DNA of 64,000 nt from DASSFZ01 sp035292585 (GCA_035292585.1 DATDPU010000033.1:1-64000), one strand, 5' to 3'; positions 14,210 through 22,779 are shown, numbered from the stretch's first letter. The notes: a model not told the origin generated them from the letters alone. A program made the numbers and translations.

Positions 14210-16243
14210 TTACCGCATCGCGCGCAGCAACTTCGCCTTCAACGCCTCGCGCCGCTTGCGGTATTCGGCTTCGGGAAGATCGCGCGCTTCAAAGGCATCA
14301 TCCAGCGCGGCGATTTGATCCAGCAGTTGCTCGCGCCCGGCCAGGGCCGTGCGGGCCTGCTTGCGCAGAGTCGAGCGCGGCGGCGGCGGTGTCTTGCGCG
14401 GCCGCGTGCGCCACACGCCGTAGCCGACCGCGGCCACGCCGACGACGAGCAACGCGATCCCGCCGACCAGCTTGGCGTCGATGCCGGCGTTGGCGCGCGC
14501 CAGTCTGAACGTCAGCGGCTGACCGGCCGGCAGCGCCTGCCCTGAGAAGATTTCATACGCCGCGCCTTCGAAGCTGCGCACGCCCTGATTCGTCAGCTGG
14601 TCGCTTGACGCTTGCAGGTCGCCGGCCTGCACGAGCAGGTTGATCGAGTTCATCGGGTAGGTCGGGATCCGGCTGAGCGACGCCTCGGCGTCGAGCGGCA
14701 GCTGGTAAGCGATGACGAACTGCGCCGCTTCGTCGCCGGGCAGCACCGCCTCGCGGTAATCGAACCCATCCGGCGTTTGCACAAACACGCCCGGCGTGTC
14801 GTTCATGTCCCGGAAAGCCGTCGCGCCGGCCGGGAGCGTGAAGTGCAGCGTCGCGCCGCTCGTGTTCGCCACCGTGCGATCGCCCAGGTTGCTCAACACG
14901 TAAATCTCGGTGACGTCGAGCGCGCCGCTGTTCTGCGCCGCGATCAGGTGCAGGGTCTTGATCCGGATCGCGTCGGTGGCCGTGGTCTGCGCGTAGACCG
15001 GGAGCGGTAGATCGAGTGTGTTGGACGTCTCATCCAGGGTGACCGCCTCGCTCCAGTAGGTTACATCTTGAGGCGTGACGTTGACCGCCACCACATCGCC
15101 GGGTTGCGCTTTCAGATCGGGCGCCTGGAAACGTCCCTCGGCGTCGGTTTTCAGCGTCTGTGTGATGGGTGCGTGATCCAGGCCGCCGGGGAAGTGGTAA
15201 AACGTGACGTCGATATTGACCGGCGGCGGCGAACCGGCGGTGCCGCTGACCAACGACCCATTGATCGTGTAGGAGGCATCTCCCGATGCCGACCCATCTC
15301 CCGATGCCGACCCATCTCCCGATGCCGACGTGTCTGGCGGCGGGGTAGTGGCGTCGGAGCCGGGCGTGACCGGCGGCGGCTCGGCGACGACCGCGCTCGT
15401 GTCATACGTGAAGCTGCGCAGGTAGTCGATCACGGCGCTGCGCTCGAAGCTGTTCAGCTTGCCGCTGAAGGACGGCACGTGCGTGCTTTGCAGCGCGTTA
15501 TCCCACTCGCCCGGCGCGACATCGCGGTAGGCGTCCAGCGTGCTCAAGTCAGGTACGTTGCCTTCGGCCTGGGACCCATTGCCTGCGCCGGTTTCGCCGT
15601 GACATTGCACGCAGCGCTCGGCGTAGATCGCCTGCCCGGTTGTCAGTTTCGATTCGGGCGAGCCGAGCGACCAGACGTACGCCATCACGTCCCACCGATC
15701 GTCGACGACCAGCGATCCGCTGAAGGGCGGCATGCCGCGCTCGAGCCGGCCGGCCGTGATCACCCCGAACCACTCGGCGGGCGTCGAGGCGCGGGCGACG
15801 CTATCGGCGGTGAGATCCGCCGGGGCCGCGCCGAACTGGGCCAGGATATCGGCCGCTTTGTCGCCGTCGCCCGCGCCGCTCGCGCCGTGGCAGCTGACGC
15901 ACTTCTCGGCGTAGAGCGCCGCGCCGTTGGCGACCGACGGCTTGCGCGCGGGCAACTCCAATGCGACGTCGGTTTGGGGCGGCAGCGGCGTAAGAATGGG
16001 GGCGTTGCCGCGCGAGGGCGGCGGGGCCGACAGCGCGCAGCCGGAAAGAATGAGGCTCAGTAGGAGGCATCTCCAGATGCCGACGAATCTCCAGATGCCG
16101 ACGACGAGTCGTCGTCTGGAGACGACTCCTACGGTTCCCTCTCTTGATGGCCGAAGGTCTCCCGACCGAGGCCTGCCGCAGACCTGGGTTCTGCTCTTCG
16201 GCGCGGTCGGGAGACCCGCGCCGATCGACAGTAATCTCATCAT
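14210..16243 (-). CDS. di-haem cytochrome c lipoprotein with C-terminal membrane anchor
   Basis: The protein has 677 residues from ATG 16243, whose ATGA overlaps the upstream stop. A lipobox LILSGC (Cys69) is preceded by an unusual 55-residue stretch encoded by repeats. Haem domain 1 has CVSCH at 115-119 and Met171 in RGMPPFSG. Domain 2 has CVQCH at 211-215, but the expected methionine loop reads STHVPSFSG, so its sixth ligand is unclear. A repeat-encoded SASGDG linker follows, then a carboxypeptidase-regulatory-like beta domain, a further outer domain, and a membrane helix (KLVGGIALLVVGVAAVGYGV) with a basic helical tail. It is probably an electron carrier, and its maturation would need the surrounding ccm genes. 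Confidence 0.82.
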   Translation of the reverse strand: MMRLLSIGAGLPTAPKSRTQVCGRPRSGDLRPSREGTVGVVSRRRLVVGIWRFVGIWRCLLLSLILSGCALSAPPPSRGNAPILTPLPPQTDVALELPARKPSVANGAALYAEKCVSCHGASGAGDGDKAADILAQFGAAPADLTADSVARASTPAEWFGVITAGRLERGMPPFSGSLVVDDRWDVMAYVWSLGSPESKLTTGQAIYAERCVQCHGETGAGNGSQAEGNVPDLSTLDAYRDVAPGEWDNALQSTHVPSFSGKLNSFERSAVIDYLRSFTYDTSAVVAEPPPVTPGSDATTPPPDTSASGDGSASGDGSASGDASYTINGSLVSGTAGSPPPVNIDVTFYHFPGGLDHAPITQTLKTDAEGRFQAPDLKAQPGDVVAVNVTPQDVTYWSEAVTLDETSNTLDLPLPVYAQTTATDAIRIKTLHLIAAQNSGALDVTEIYVLSNLGDRTVANTSGATLHFTLPAGATAFRDMNDTPGVFVQTPDGFDYREAVLPGDEAAQFVIAYQLPLDAEASLSRIPTYPMNSINLLVQAGDLQASSDQLTNQGVRSFEGAAYEIFSGQALPAGQPLTFRLARANAGIDAKLVGGIALLVVGVAAVGYGVWRTRPRKTPPPPRSTLRKQARTALAGREQLLDQIAALDDAFEARDLPEAEYRKRREALKAKLLRAMR
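15270..15329. repeat. GTAGGAG-anchored 18-bp array inside the cytochrome gene
   Basis: After GTAGGAGGCATCTC come three GATGCCGAC units spaced 18 bp (CCGATGCCGACCCATCTC type). Read on the minus strand they encode SASGDG repeats in the linker between the second haem domain and the beta domain. This is the same family as the arrays at 624, 16061 and 38503. Confidence 0.85.
16061..16132. repeat. GTAGGAG-anchored array plus inverted partner in the cytochrome signal region
   Basis: TAGGAGGCATCTCCAGATGCC is repeated once at 18 bp. It then meets an inverted relative, GTCGTCTGGAGACGACTCCTACGG, whose reverse complement begins CCGTAGGAGTCGTCTCC. A further palindrome with GGTCTCCCGACC arms follows at 16148-16215. 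Together they insert about 55 codons between the start and the hydrophobic core of the signal peptide. Confidence 0.8.
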
Positions 16244-16764
16244 CGCGCTACCTGCGTTCCCAGGGGCGCACCACATTTGGAGCAGAATGCATCGCCGGCC
16301 TGGCTCGGCTTGCCGCAATTGGGGCAGGCCAACGCTTGATGCGGAGCGGCGCTGATCCCTTCAGCAGGTTTTCGCTTGCGCCGTTCGGCGATCGCGGCTT
16401 CGAGCTCGGCGTCGGCGGTAGCCGGCTTGCGCTTGCGCCGGGCGGCGATTGCGGCTTCGAGCGCATCTTCAGCGGCCGCCGGCGCGGGGCCGGCCAGCGC
16501 ATCGATCTGGCGCAGCACGTCGGCTGCCTGGGCGACTAAGCGTGCGCGCAGGGAGTCATGATCGGCAGCGATGATCTTGCCGGTAGCGTGATCGAAATCG
16601 AGTTCGCGGATTTGCGTGTACAGCGCCTCGCGCTGCGCGAACAGCGTATCCAGCTGCGATTCGGCGGCAGGCGTCGCCCGGCGCGCCTGGCGCAGCGGTT
16701 GGCCGATGAAGAAGATCAGACCGATCACCAGCGCCAGGCCGATGAGAAGTGCCAAGATGTCCAT
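16240..16764 (-). CDS. CcmI-like membrane protein with zinc ribbon
   Basis: The protein has 174 residues. An N-terminal membrane helix (LALLIGLALVIGLIFFIG) is followed by a coiled-coil segment QREALYTQIRELDFDHATGKI, typical of the CcmI N-terminus. Two Lys/Arg-rich repeats (AAIAARRKRKPA and AAIAERRKRKPA) come next, then a C-terminal zinc ribbon CPNCGKPS...FCSKCG. In CcmI the N-terminal part helps the CcmF/H ligase; the zinc ribbon replaces the usual TPR domain here. Its end overlaps the start of the cytochrome gene. Confidence 0.75.
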   Translation of the reverse strand: MDILALLIGLALVIGLIFFIGQPLRQARRATPAAESQLDTLFAQREALYTQIRELDFDHATGKIIAADHDSLRARLVAQAADVLRQIDALAGPAPAAAEDALEAAIAARRKRKPATADAELEAAIAERRKRKPAEGISAAPHQALACPNCGKPSQAGDAFCSKCGAPLGTQVAR

Positions 16765-17331
16765 TTATTGACCTGCAAGTAGTTTTTCAAACTCGACGGC
16801 CAAAGCCTGCTGTTCGACCGGGCTGGGCTGGAAGAACACGATCTCGCCCTGTTGATCGACGATAAAAGTTTCCGGCACGCCGGTGATGTGATACTTGGGA
16901 CCGATCTTGGTCTCCAGGTCCGGGCCGTTAGCATAAGTGATGCCGAAGCGCTGGAGATAGGTCAGCGCGTCGGCATGGTTGTCCGTCCAGTCCACCCCGA
17001 TGAACACGACGCCGCGATCTTTATACTCACGCCAGGCCGCTTCGAGATCGGGCGCTTCCTCTTCGCACGGCACGCACCACGAGGCCCAAAAGTTGATCAG
17101 CACGACCTTCCCGCGCAGCTCCGACAACGCAACGGGAGACTTGCCCAGCCCGCCGTCATAGCCGTCGAAGAGCGACAGCATGAAATCGGGGGCCGGGCCG
17201 CTCACCGGCTGCGTCCGGTTGCTCTCCGACAGCCCCCAGGCGATAAAGCCGACGAACGCGATGATCAACGCGAGCACCCCGAACGCGGCTTTGGGCGGTG
17301 AAGATGATATTTGACGTGCGTCGCTGTTCAT
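16765..17331 (-). CDS. CcmG/DsbE-like thiol-disulfide oxidoreductase
   Basis: The protein has 188 residues from ATG 17331. The frame is open upstream, but only through the heptamer array, where it would encode HSTFYIL repeats. A membrane anchor (FGVLALIIAFVGFIAWGL) is followed by a TlpA-like domain with INFWASWCVPCEEEAPDL and cis-Pro TGVPETFIVDQQG. It should reduce the apocytochrome or CcmH dithiol on the outer face. Its stop lies one base before the ccmI-like start. Confidence 0.88.
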   Translation of the reverse strand: MNSDARQISSSPPKAAFGVLALIIAFVGFIAWGLSESNRTQPVSGPAPDFMLSLFDGYDGGLGKSPVALSELRGKVVLINFWASWCVPCEEEAPDLEAAWREYKDRGVVFIGVDWTDNHADALTYLQRFGITYANGPDLETKIGPKYHITGVPETFIVDQQGEIVFFQPSPVEQQALAVEFEKLLAGQ

Positions 17332-17341
17332 AGCCAATGCT

Positions 17342-17411
17342 GAATGTAGAATGTAGAATGTAGAATGTAGAATGTAGAATGTAGAATGTGGAATGTGGAA
17401 TGTGGAATGTG
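17342..17411. repeat. heptamer array, GAATGTA x6 then GAATGTG x4
   Basis: Ten perfect 7-bp units lie between ccmH and the ccmG-like gene. Reverse-oriented degenerate units (CATTCGGCATTCTGCCTTC) continue to the ccmH stop, where TGA itself is part of a unit (CTCTGAAATGTAG on the minus strand). It is a short tandemly repeated repetitive element of the type known from cyanobacteria and related genomes. Confidence 0.9.
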
Positions 17412-17454
17412 GAAAAGCAGTCATTTCATCATTCGGCATTCTGCCTTCTACATT

Positions 17455-17952
17455 TCAGAGTTGTTGTTTCAATTCGCGCTCGACCTGATCGACGTACTCG
17501 TCGCCGGTTGGGGCCGGGGCCACGGGTCGGGCCGGCGCTGCTGCGCCGCGCTGCGACATGCGCCGGATGATGCGGAACGCATAGAAGCCGCCGGCGAGGA
17601 CGACCAGGATCGGGCCGATCCATACAATGGGGGCGACTTGGGCCGATGACTCGCTCAGCACGCGCTGCCCGTAACGCTGGACGAAGAGCTGCACGATCGC
17701 TTCGTCGCTCTTGCCTTCGGCCAGGTATTGCGCGATCTGCGCCTTCCATTGCACGCAGGCTGGTGTCTGGCAGACGTCGAGCGGCTCGTTCTCGCACACC
17801 GGGCAATACAACCTGGAGGCGACGCGATTCACGTCGTCGGGGGCGTTGGGTCGCGGCGGCGGCGTCCCGGCCTGAGCCGAGACCGAGGCCGCCACCACCA
17901 ACCCAACCAACAAACTAACCACCACTCCAACCCGCAGACTGAGCTTTCTCAC
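17455..17952 (-). CDS. ccmH: apocytochrome thiol reductase subunit CcmH
   Basis: The protein has 165 residues from GTG 17952, which overlaps the ccmF stop by four bases (GTGA). A signal peptide runs to about residue 27. The CcmH/NrfF motif is RLYCPVCENEPLDVC (Cys50, Cys53; usual form RCPVCQNQS). A membrane helix (PIVWIGPILVVLAGGFYAF) and a basic tail follow. It holds the apocytochrome during CcmF-mediated haem attachment. The extra Cys at 61 and 65 (LDVCQTPAC) are unusual. Confidence 0.92.
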   Translation of the reverse strand: MRKLSLRVGVVVSLLVGLVVAASVSAQAGTPPPRPNAPDDVNRVASRLYCPVCENEPLDVCQTPACVQWKAQIAQYLAEGKSDEAIVQLFVQRYGQRVLSESSAQVAPIVWIGPILVVLAGGFYAFRIIRRMSQRGAAAPARPVAPAPTGDEYVDQVERELKQQL

Positions 17953-20012
17953 CGCCCCGCCTCGCTTACGACGACGCGCGTGCTCCGCGCCCGAACTGGA
18001 ACGGTCGCGGCCATGCCGCTCGGCCACATGGCCAGCAGCGTGCCGATCACCAGCAGCACACTGCCGATCCACAGCCAGTTCACCAGCGGGTTGATGAATA
18101 TCTTCAGCGTGCCGAAGCCGCCTTCTTCGCCCAAGAATAGGATATACAGATCTTCGGCCAGCGTCGAGCGGAGCGCGGGCGGGAGCAGGCCGCCGCCTTG
18201 CTGGAAGGTCTCGCGGTACGGCGTCATGGCTTCCGGCGGGCCGCCGGCCACCGACACCAGCACGTGACCGACGAAGACCGATTTGTCCGGCTCGGCTTCC
18301 GGAACGTAAAACTCCGAGCCTTGATAAGTGATGGTGTAATCGCCGAGCGTGATCGCTTCGCCGGCGCGCACCGCACGCTGCGTCTCTTGCTGGAACATCA
18401 TCGTGCCGACCACGCCGATGCCCATCAGAATCACGCCCAGATGGACGACGTAGCCGCCATAGCGCCGGCGGTTGCGCGCGATCAGCCGGCTGAGCGCGGT
18501 GAAGGCCGACTCGCCGCCCAGCTTCATGCGCGCCCGGACGCCGCGCGTGAACTCTTCCAACGTGATCAGGCCCGCATAGGTAATGACGCCGAAGCCGAGC
18601 AAAGCGCCCAACGCGCGAAAGCCGGCTGCAAACAGCACACCCACCACCACCCCGGCAATCAAGCCCGAGCGCCAGGTCATACGCCCCAACGCCTGCGGCG
18701 ACGACTTGCGCCAGGCCAGCAGCGGCCCGATGCCCATCAGCAGCACGAGCGCCGTCACCTGCGGGCCGATCAACTGATTGAAGGTCGGTGGCCTGACCAT
18801 GAGCTCTTCGCCGACGAGCAATTCCGAGAACATCGAATAGTACGTGCCGAGGAAGACGGTGAACGTCACGGTCAGGAACAGGAAGTTGTTCATCACAAAG
18901 GCGGATTCGCGCGACCAGGGCGATTCCAGCCGGTTATCGCTTTTTAGATAATTCCAACGCCAGACCACCAATGCCGCTGAGCCCACGAGGATCAGCGCAA
19001 CGAAGCCGAGGAAGGGTGCGCCTAACGACGAGCGGGCGAAGGAATGAACCGACGAGATCACACCGGTGCGCGTGACGAACGTGCCCAGCACCATCAGCGA
19101 GAAGGTGAGGATGATCAAGATCATGTTCCAGACTTTGAACATCCCGCGCTTCTCTTGGATCATCACCGAGTGCAGGAAAGCCGTCGCGGTCAGCCAGGGC
19201 AACAGCGCGGAGTTCTCGACCGGGTCCCAACCCCAGTAGCCGCCCCAGCCCAGCACATCGTACGCCCAGCGCCCGCCCAGCAATAGGCCCAGCGACAGGA
19301 ATAGCCATGCGACCAGCATCCAGCGGCGCGTGGCTTTGATCCAGGCCGCGTCGGAAGCGGTCGAGCCGCCGAACAACGCCGCCATCCCAAACGCATACGG
19401 GATCGCCAGCCCGACGAAGCCCAGGTACAGCATCGGCGGGTGGATGATCATGCCGGGGTGGCGCAGCAGCGGGTTGAGGCCCTGCCCATCGGCCGGCGTG
19501 AACGCTTGCGCGCCGGCCGGCTGGAAGACGGCCGCGCCGATCTGCCCATCCAGCCCCAGCCACAGCCGCGCGAAAGGATTGGCGAAGAACAAGGTCAGGA
19601 ACACGAAGAACAACTGCGTACCGAGCGCGACGACGATCACCCACGGCTGCAACTCGCGGTTGCCGCGCCACTCTTTGACGAACAGGAAGAAGATGTAAAT
19701 CGAGAGCAGCCAGCCGAAGAATAAAATCGATCCATTTTGCCCACCCCATAACGAGGTGAACTTGAGGATATCCGGCGTGGCCCGGCTGCTGACGCGATAA
19801 GTATATTCCAGGTTGAAGTTGTTGCCGAGATTGGAGCCGATGACGGCCAGGCAGGCGATCGTCAGCAGCGGCGCGACGACGAGTGCAGCGCGTCTGGCGC
19901 TGCTCACCCATTCGGGTCGCTTGTGCCGTGCGCCCTGGAGCGCCGCGCCTACCGCGTAGGCGGCCGCTGTGAAAGCGAGGACAAGCGTGATCAGGCCAAT
20001 GTCAACGATCAC
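17949..20012 (-). CDS. ccmF: cytochrome c haem lyase subunit CcmF
   Basis: The protein has 687 residues with about 14-15 membrane helices. The WWD-type haem motif GGYWGWDPVENSALLPWL and the conserved histidines in HPPMLYLGFVG and HSFARSS are present. CcmF catalyses stereospecific attachment of haem from CcmE to the apocytochrome. Length matches the family. It is separated from ccmE by 185 bp containing a palindromic element and overlaps ccmH. Confidence 0.95.
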   Translation of the reverse strand: MIVDIGLITLVLAFTAAAYAVGAALQGARHKRPEWVSSARRAALVVAPLLTIACLAVIGSNLGNNFNLEYTYRVSSRATPDILKFTSLWGGQNGSILFFGWLLSIYIFFLFVKEWRGNRELQPWVIVVALGTQLFFVFLTLFFANPFARLWLGLDGQIGAAVFQPAGAQAFTPADGQGLNPLLRHPGMIIHPPMLYLGFVGLAIPYAFGMAALFGGSTASDAAWIKATRRWMLVAWLFLSLGLLLGGRWAYDVLGWGGYWGWDPVENSALLPWLTATAFLHSVMIQEKRGMFKVWNMILIILTFSLMVLGTFVTRTGVISSVHSFARSSLGAPFLGFVALILVGSAALVVWRWNYLKSDNRLESPWSRESAFVMNNFLFLTVTFTVFLGTYYSMFSELLVGEELMVRPPTFNQLIGPQVTALVLLMGIGPLLAWRKSSPQALGRMTWRSGLIAGVVVGVLFAAGFRALGALLGFGVITYAGLITLEEFTRGVRARMKLGGESAFTALSRLIARNRRRYGGYVVHLGVILMGIGVVGTMMFQQETQRAVRAGEAITLGDYTITYQGSEFYVPEAEPDKSVFVGHVLVSVAGGPPEAMTPYRETFQQGGGLLPPALRSTLAEDLYILFLGEEGGFGTLKIFINPLVNWLWIGSVLLVIGTLLAMWPSGMAATVPVRARSTRVVVSEAGR

Positions 20013-20034
20013 GAGACACTCCTCCCAAGAAGTC

Positions 20035-20125
20035 AGGACTTACGCAGTTGGCGCGGCAGTTGCACTGCCGCCGCCTCATCTGCCGCAGTACAACTGCGGC
20101 AGCAACATGCAGCTGCGTAAGTCCT
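20035..20125. mobile_element. MITE-like element A, copy 1 (AGGACTTACGCAG ends)
   Basis: This 91-bp element has terminal inverted repeats AGGACTTACGCAG(T/C)TG and two inner hairpins, GCGGCAGTTGCACTGCCGC and CTGCCGCAGTACAACTGCGG, giving a three-armed fold. Almost identical copies are at 29025-29115, and at 26956-27043 in the other orientation. It has no coding capacity, so mobilisation would need a transposase elsewhere. Confidence 0.88.
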
Positions 20126-20197
20126 GGAAGTGATACGTGCTGCATGGCTTCACGCGCCTGCGCTCACCCCGCGCGGGCGCCTGCGTCACGTATCACG

Positions 20198-20620
20198 CTA
20201 ATTTCCTAGCGACTGTTCGGGGAACTCTTCTTCGTAGCGGGTCGGGCACTTGAGCAGCAGCGAGTCGGCGTAAAATGTGCCGTCGGCGTTGAGACGGCCT
20301 TCCATGATTGCCTGAGCTTGATCTTGAAGCAGCTCGGGGCGCGGGCCTTCGTACTTGATGCGCAGCGGCTCCTGCGCGCCGATCTGGTCGATGGTATCGA
20401 CGACCGCAAATTCTAGTTGCAGGGCCTGCGCATCGTATTGAATCGTTTCGCCGATAATGGCGCCAGAGATGCGCACGCTCTGGTTTTGGAACTCAGCTTC
20501 TTTCTGACGCAGCTGCTCGATCGATAAAAAGTACTGGGCGCCGCTGGCCAGCCCCTGCCCAATGATCACGGCCACAGCCATCAACAGCAATGCTCCACCC
20601 AGCAAGACTTTCGGTTTCAT
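20198..20620 (-). CDS. ccmE: haem chaperone CcmE, CxxxY variant
   Basis: The protein has 140 residues from ATG 20620, preceded by GAGGAGGGCT; the longer frame would overlap the promoter. An N-terminal anchor (LLGGALLLMAVAVIIGQ) is followed by an OB-fold with QSVRISGAIIG and MEGRLNADGTFYADSLL. The haem-binding site reads LLKCPTRYEEE, i.e. Cys125-x3-Tyr129 in place of the usual His-x3-Tyr. This cysteine variant is known from archaea and some bacteria. It is the first gene of the ccm locus. Confidence 0.92.
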   Translation of the reverse strand: MKPKVLLGGALLLMAVAVIIGQGLASGAQYFLSIEQLRQKEAEFQNQSVRISGAIIGETIQYDAQALQLEFAVVDTIDQIGAQEPLRIKYEGPRPELLQDQAQAIMEGRLNADGTFYADSLLLKCPTRYEEEFPEQSLGN

Positions 20621-20673
20621 AGCCCTCCTCATTTGCCCCGGCGCAGTTGTGGCAGACCTCAGGCCACAGGACA

Positions 20674-20720
20674 TTTATACCTCGCGTACCTGGAAAGTGT
20701 CAATATAGGGTATCACCTAT
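20674..20720 (-). promoter_or_regulatory. promoter of the ccm locus with upstream inverted repeat
   Basis: On the minus strand TTGACA (20698-20703) and TATAAA (20674-20679) are separated by 18 bp, pointing to a start near 20667, about 47 nt before the ccmE ATG. Just upstream, ATAGG-N6-CCTAT (20705-20720) is an inverted repeat that could bind an activator. This would drive the whole leftward cytochrome c maturation locus. Confidence 0.7.
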
Positions 20721-20871
20721 TTTAGCTGACTTTTGTCCGGTAGCTAACGGGAATCCAGGCGGGATCGATGCCGGAAAGCGGCTGAACCCGGCCAATACCG
20801 CCCGTTCGGCGCGCCTGCCGTGGTTAAAACAATGCCGTGGTGGCAGGCCGCCTGATTCTGGGAATTAGGTT

Positions 20872-21228
20872 CTATTCGTACTTCAGCGCTTGCATCGGGT
20901 TCAACGTCGCCGCGCGCAGCGCCGGACAGCCCCGACAGGACGCCGATGAACGCGGCGCCTGACCGGCCAGGAAGGCCAGCGCGATGACGTTGATGAGCTG
21001 GCCGGCCACCCAGTCCAACACCACGCCGCCGATCCCGCCGACCGACCCGATGCCGGCCGCCTCGCCCAGGAACACCGACAACACGTCACGGTTGGTCGCG
21101 CCGAGCGCCTTCGTCACCCCGATCTCGCGCGTGCGCTCCAGCACCGCTATCGCCATCGTGTTGGCGATGCCGATCGCCGCGACGAGCAGCGCGATCGCGC
21201 CCATCCCGCCGAAGATGACCTGCAACAC
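20872..21228 (-). pseudogene. fragment of a MacB/FtsX-type ABC permease
   Basis: The 118-residue frame starts abruptly in the second-half permease domain (MAIAVLERTREIGVTKALGA, then VLSVFLGEAAG) and ends with the family's LRAATLNPMQALKYE. The N-terminal half is missing. The segment just before the end is also shortened: the last membrane helix is replaced by RSSASCRGCPALR. A stop codon formed by a GAAACC hairpin repeat precedes it. It is a remnant of a lost exporter. Confidence 0.75.
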
Positions 21229-21567
21229 TCAGAAACCTGGTTTCTTAAAGAAACCAGGTTTCTCCGTGTTACCTTTCGGCCCGAACGGCTCGCCGGGATC
21301 GGGGCTGAGCACGGGCGTCGGGCGCACGCTATCGAGTCCGATCAGTCCGAGGAAGGCGCGCGCCAGCATATCGAAAAACGATTCCTCCGTCTGCGGCGGG
21401 CTGCCCTCACCGCCGGGTTGGTTCGGATCGATCGGCGGCTCGGGCTGCGGCAGCACTTCGATCTCGAGCGTGTCGCTGATCAGCTTCGACTCGTTGAAGT
21501 CGTCCACGTAGTTGACGAGAATCGTCAACGTGAGCGGGCCGGGTTCGAGCGGCGGGGCTGGACTCAA
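21229..21567 (-). pseudogene. fragment of a secreted CARDB-like protein
   Basis: The frame of about 112 residues begins in a beta-sandwich-like sequence (GPLTLTILVNYVDDFNESK) and continues into a Pro/Glu-rich linker and GLIGLDSVRPTPVL. It ends within the GAAACC hairpin repeat, which encodes KPGFFKKPGF. It looks like the C-terminal part of a substrate-binding or adhesion partner once adjacent to the ABC permease. The upstream part is missing. Confidence 0.5.
21231..21263. repeat. AGAAACCTGGTTTCTT hairpin repeat at a pseudogene junction
   Basis: Two facing palindromes, AGAAACCTGGTTTCT and AGAAACCAGGTTTCT, are separated by TAA. The permease fragment begins exactly at its edge. A partly degraded copy is at 21683-21713, on the other side of the second fragment. 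Confidence 0.75.
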
Positions 21568-21682
21568 TGTGGTTTCAACAAGCGGTATCGGATGTCACTC
21601 AGGCTCAAACGAAAACGATCATAAGCGGAGAGAGGTTCCCCGTCAACTTGTGACGGACGGGTGGGGTTGCCCGGATGCATCC

Positions 21683-21713
21683 AGAAACCAGGTTTCTTGA
21701 CGAAATGGTTTCT
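21683..21713. repeat. degraded AGAAACC hairpin repeat
   Basis: AGAAACCAGGTTTCTTGACG continues as AAATGGTTTCT; the right half is mutated (AAATGG for AAACCTGG). It abuts the stop of the L,D-transpeptidase gene at 21718. Confidence 0.6.
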
Positions 21714-21717
21714 CAAG

Positions 21718-22755
21718 CTAGGTGACGACGATAGGCGTGCCGCCCTCATCGACCAGCACGACCGGCTCGGCATAATCGGTTGCCGGGTGCGACCAGCGAA
21801 AGAACCACAGCGCATCCGCCGGGGTCACGTTGACGCAACCGTGCGAGCGGGGGTGGCCGAAGTCGTTGTGCCAGTACGCGCCGTGAATCGCCGCGCCGGC
21901 CGTTGTGAAGTAGGTGCAAAAGGGCACGCCGGGCAGGTCGTAAAAATCCGAGCGTCCTTCGCCGCCCCGCATGTGGCGCGAGGGTCGCTTGCGCACCACG
22001 CGATGCCGGCCCGCGGGTGTGGTGTAGTTGAGCGTCCCCAGACCTTCGATGGTAAAGTAGGTGCCGGTGGCGCAGATCGTCGAATGCACCGCGACGCCAG
22101 CCTCGTAAGCCGTCACCCGCTGCTGCTGGATGTCTACTTCGACCATTTTGTCTTCCACGTCGGGCGAAAGCGGCGACATCTCGCTCGGCGGGATCGGGCG
22201 AACGTGATCGGCGCGCGCGTAGTGAATCAGCCCCGAAATGAAGTCATCCCTGATCCGATACCACCACACGCCCCGTGGGTCGCGCTGGGCGTCGATGATG
22301 AGGTGAACCGAAGCGTAATACAGGCGATAGGTGCGCCGCGCATCGGAATTGGGACGGGCACGCGCCTCGGTGAAGGGCACGCTGATCTGTCCCCAGAAGC
22401 CCTGCGGCGGCACAGCGCGCACGACCCAGCGCTGCCGTTCGTCGCGCACGGGTTGAACGTACGACGAGTACACCCAGCCGGTGCGGATGCGAAACCAGCG
22501 CGAGTTGTGCTTCGCCAGCCCGACCGTATCGGCTTCCTCGAAGATCGGCACGATCATATCGCGCTGCAAAGCGCCGCTGACCTCGCTCTCCGGATCGGGC
22601 GCGGCATAAATCCTCACCCGGGGCTGCGTGACGCGACCCAGTGTATCGGGCAGCGGCAGCCAGTCGCCCTGAGCGGCGATGGGCGATCCCAGCCAGGGCG
22701 CGATCAGACCGGTCCCGGCCAGCTGGAGGAAGGTGCGTCGGTCGAGCGACTGCAT
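21718..22755 (-). CDS. L,D-transpeptidase (YkuD) with Tat-type signal
   Basis: The protein has 345 residues. The N-terminus MQSLDRRTFLQLAGTGLI has the twin-arginine form and is followed by a cleavage-like SPIAAQG. An SH3-like region (about 50-130) precedes the catalytic domain, whose HNDFGHPRSHGCVNV contains the active Cys. It cross-links peptidoglycan, or acts on a related wall polymer, outside the membrane. No cell-wall genes lie next to it. Confidence 0.88.
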   Translation of the reverse strand: MQSLDRRTFLQLAGTGLIAPWLGSPIAAQGDWLPLPDTLGRVTQPRVRIYAAPDPESEVSGALQRDMIVPIFEEADTVGLAKHNSRWFRIRTGWVYSSYVQPVRDERQRWVVRAVPPQGFWGQISVPFTEARARPNSDARRTYRLYYASVHLIIDAQRDPRGVWWYRIRDDFISGLIHYARADHVRPIPPSEMSPLSPDVEDKMVEVDIQQQRVTAYEAGVAVHSTICATGTYFTIEGLGTLNYTTPAGRHRVVRKRPSRHMRGGEGRSDFYDLPGVPFCTYFTTAGAAIHGAYWHNDFGHPRSHGCVNVTPADALWFFRWSHPATDYAEPVVLVDEGGTPIVVT

Positions 22756-22779
22756 CGGAGTGAGTCCTGGTAATTTTTA

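Noticed and set aside
17342..17460. Possible CRISPR array
   Set aside because: Units are contiguous 7-mers without spacers, and no cas genes are present.
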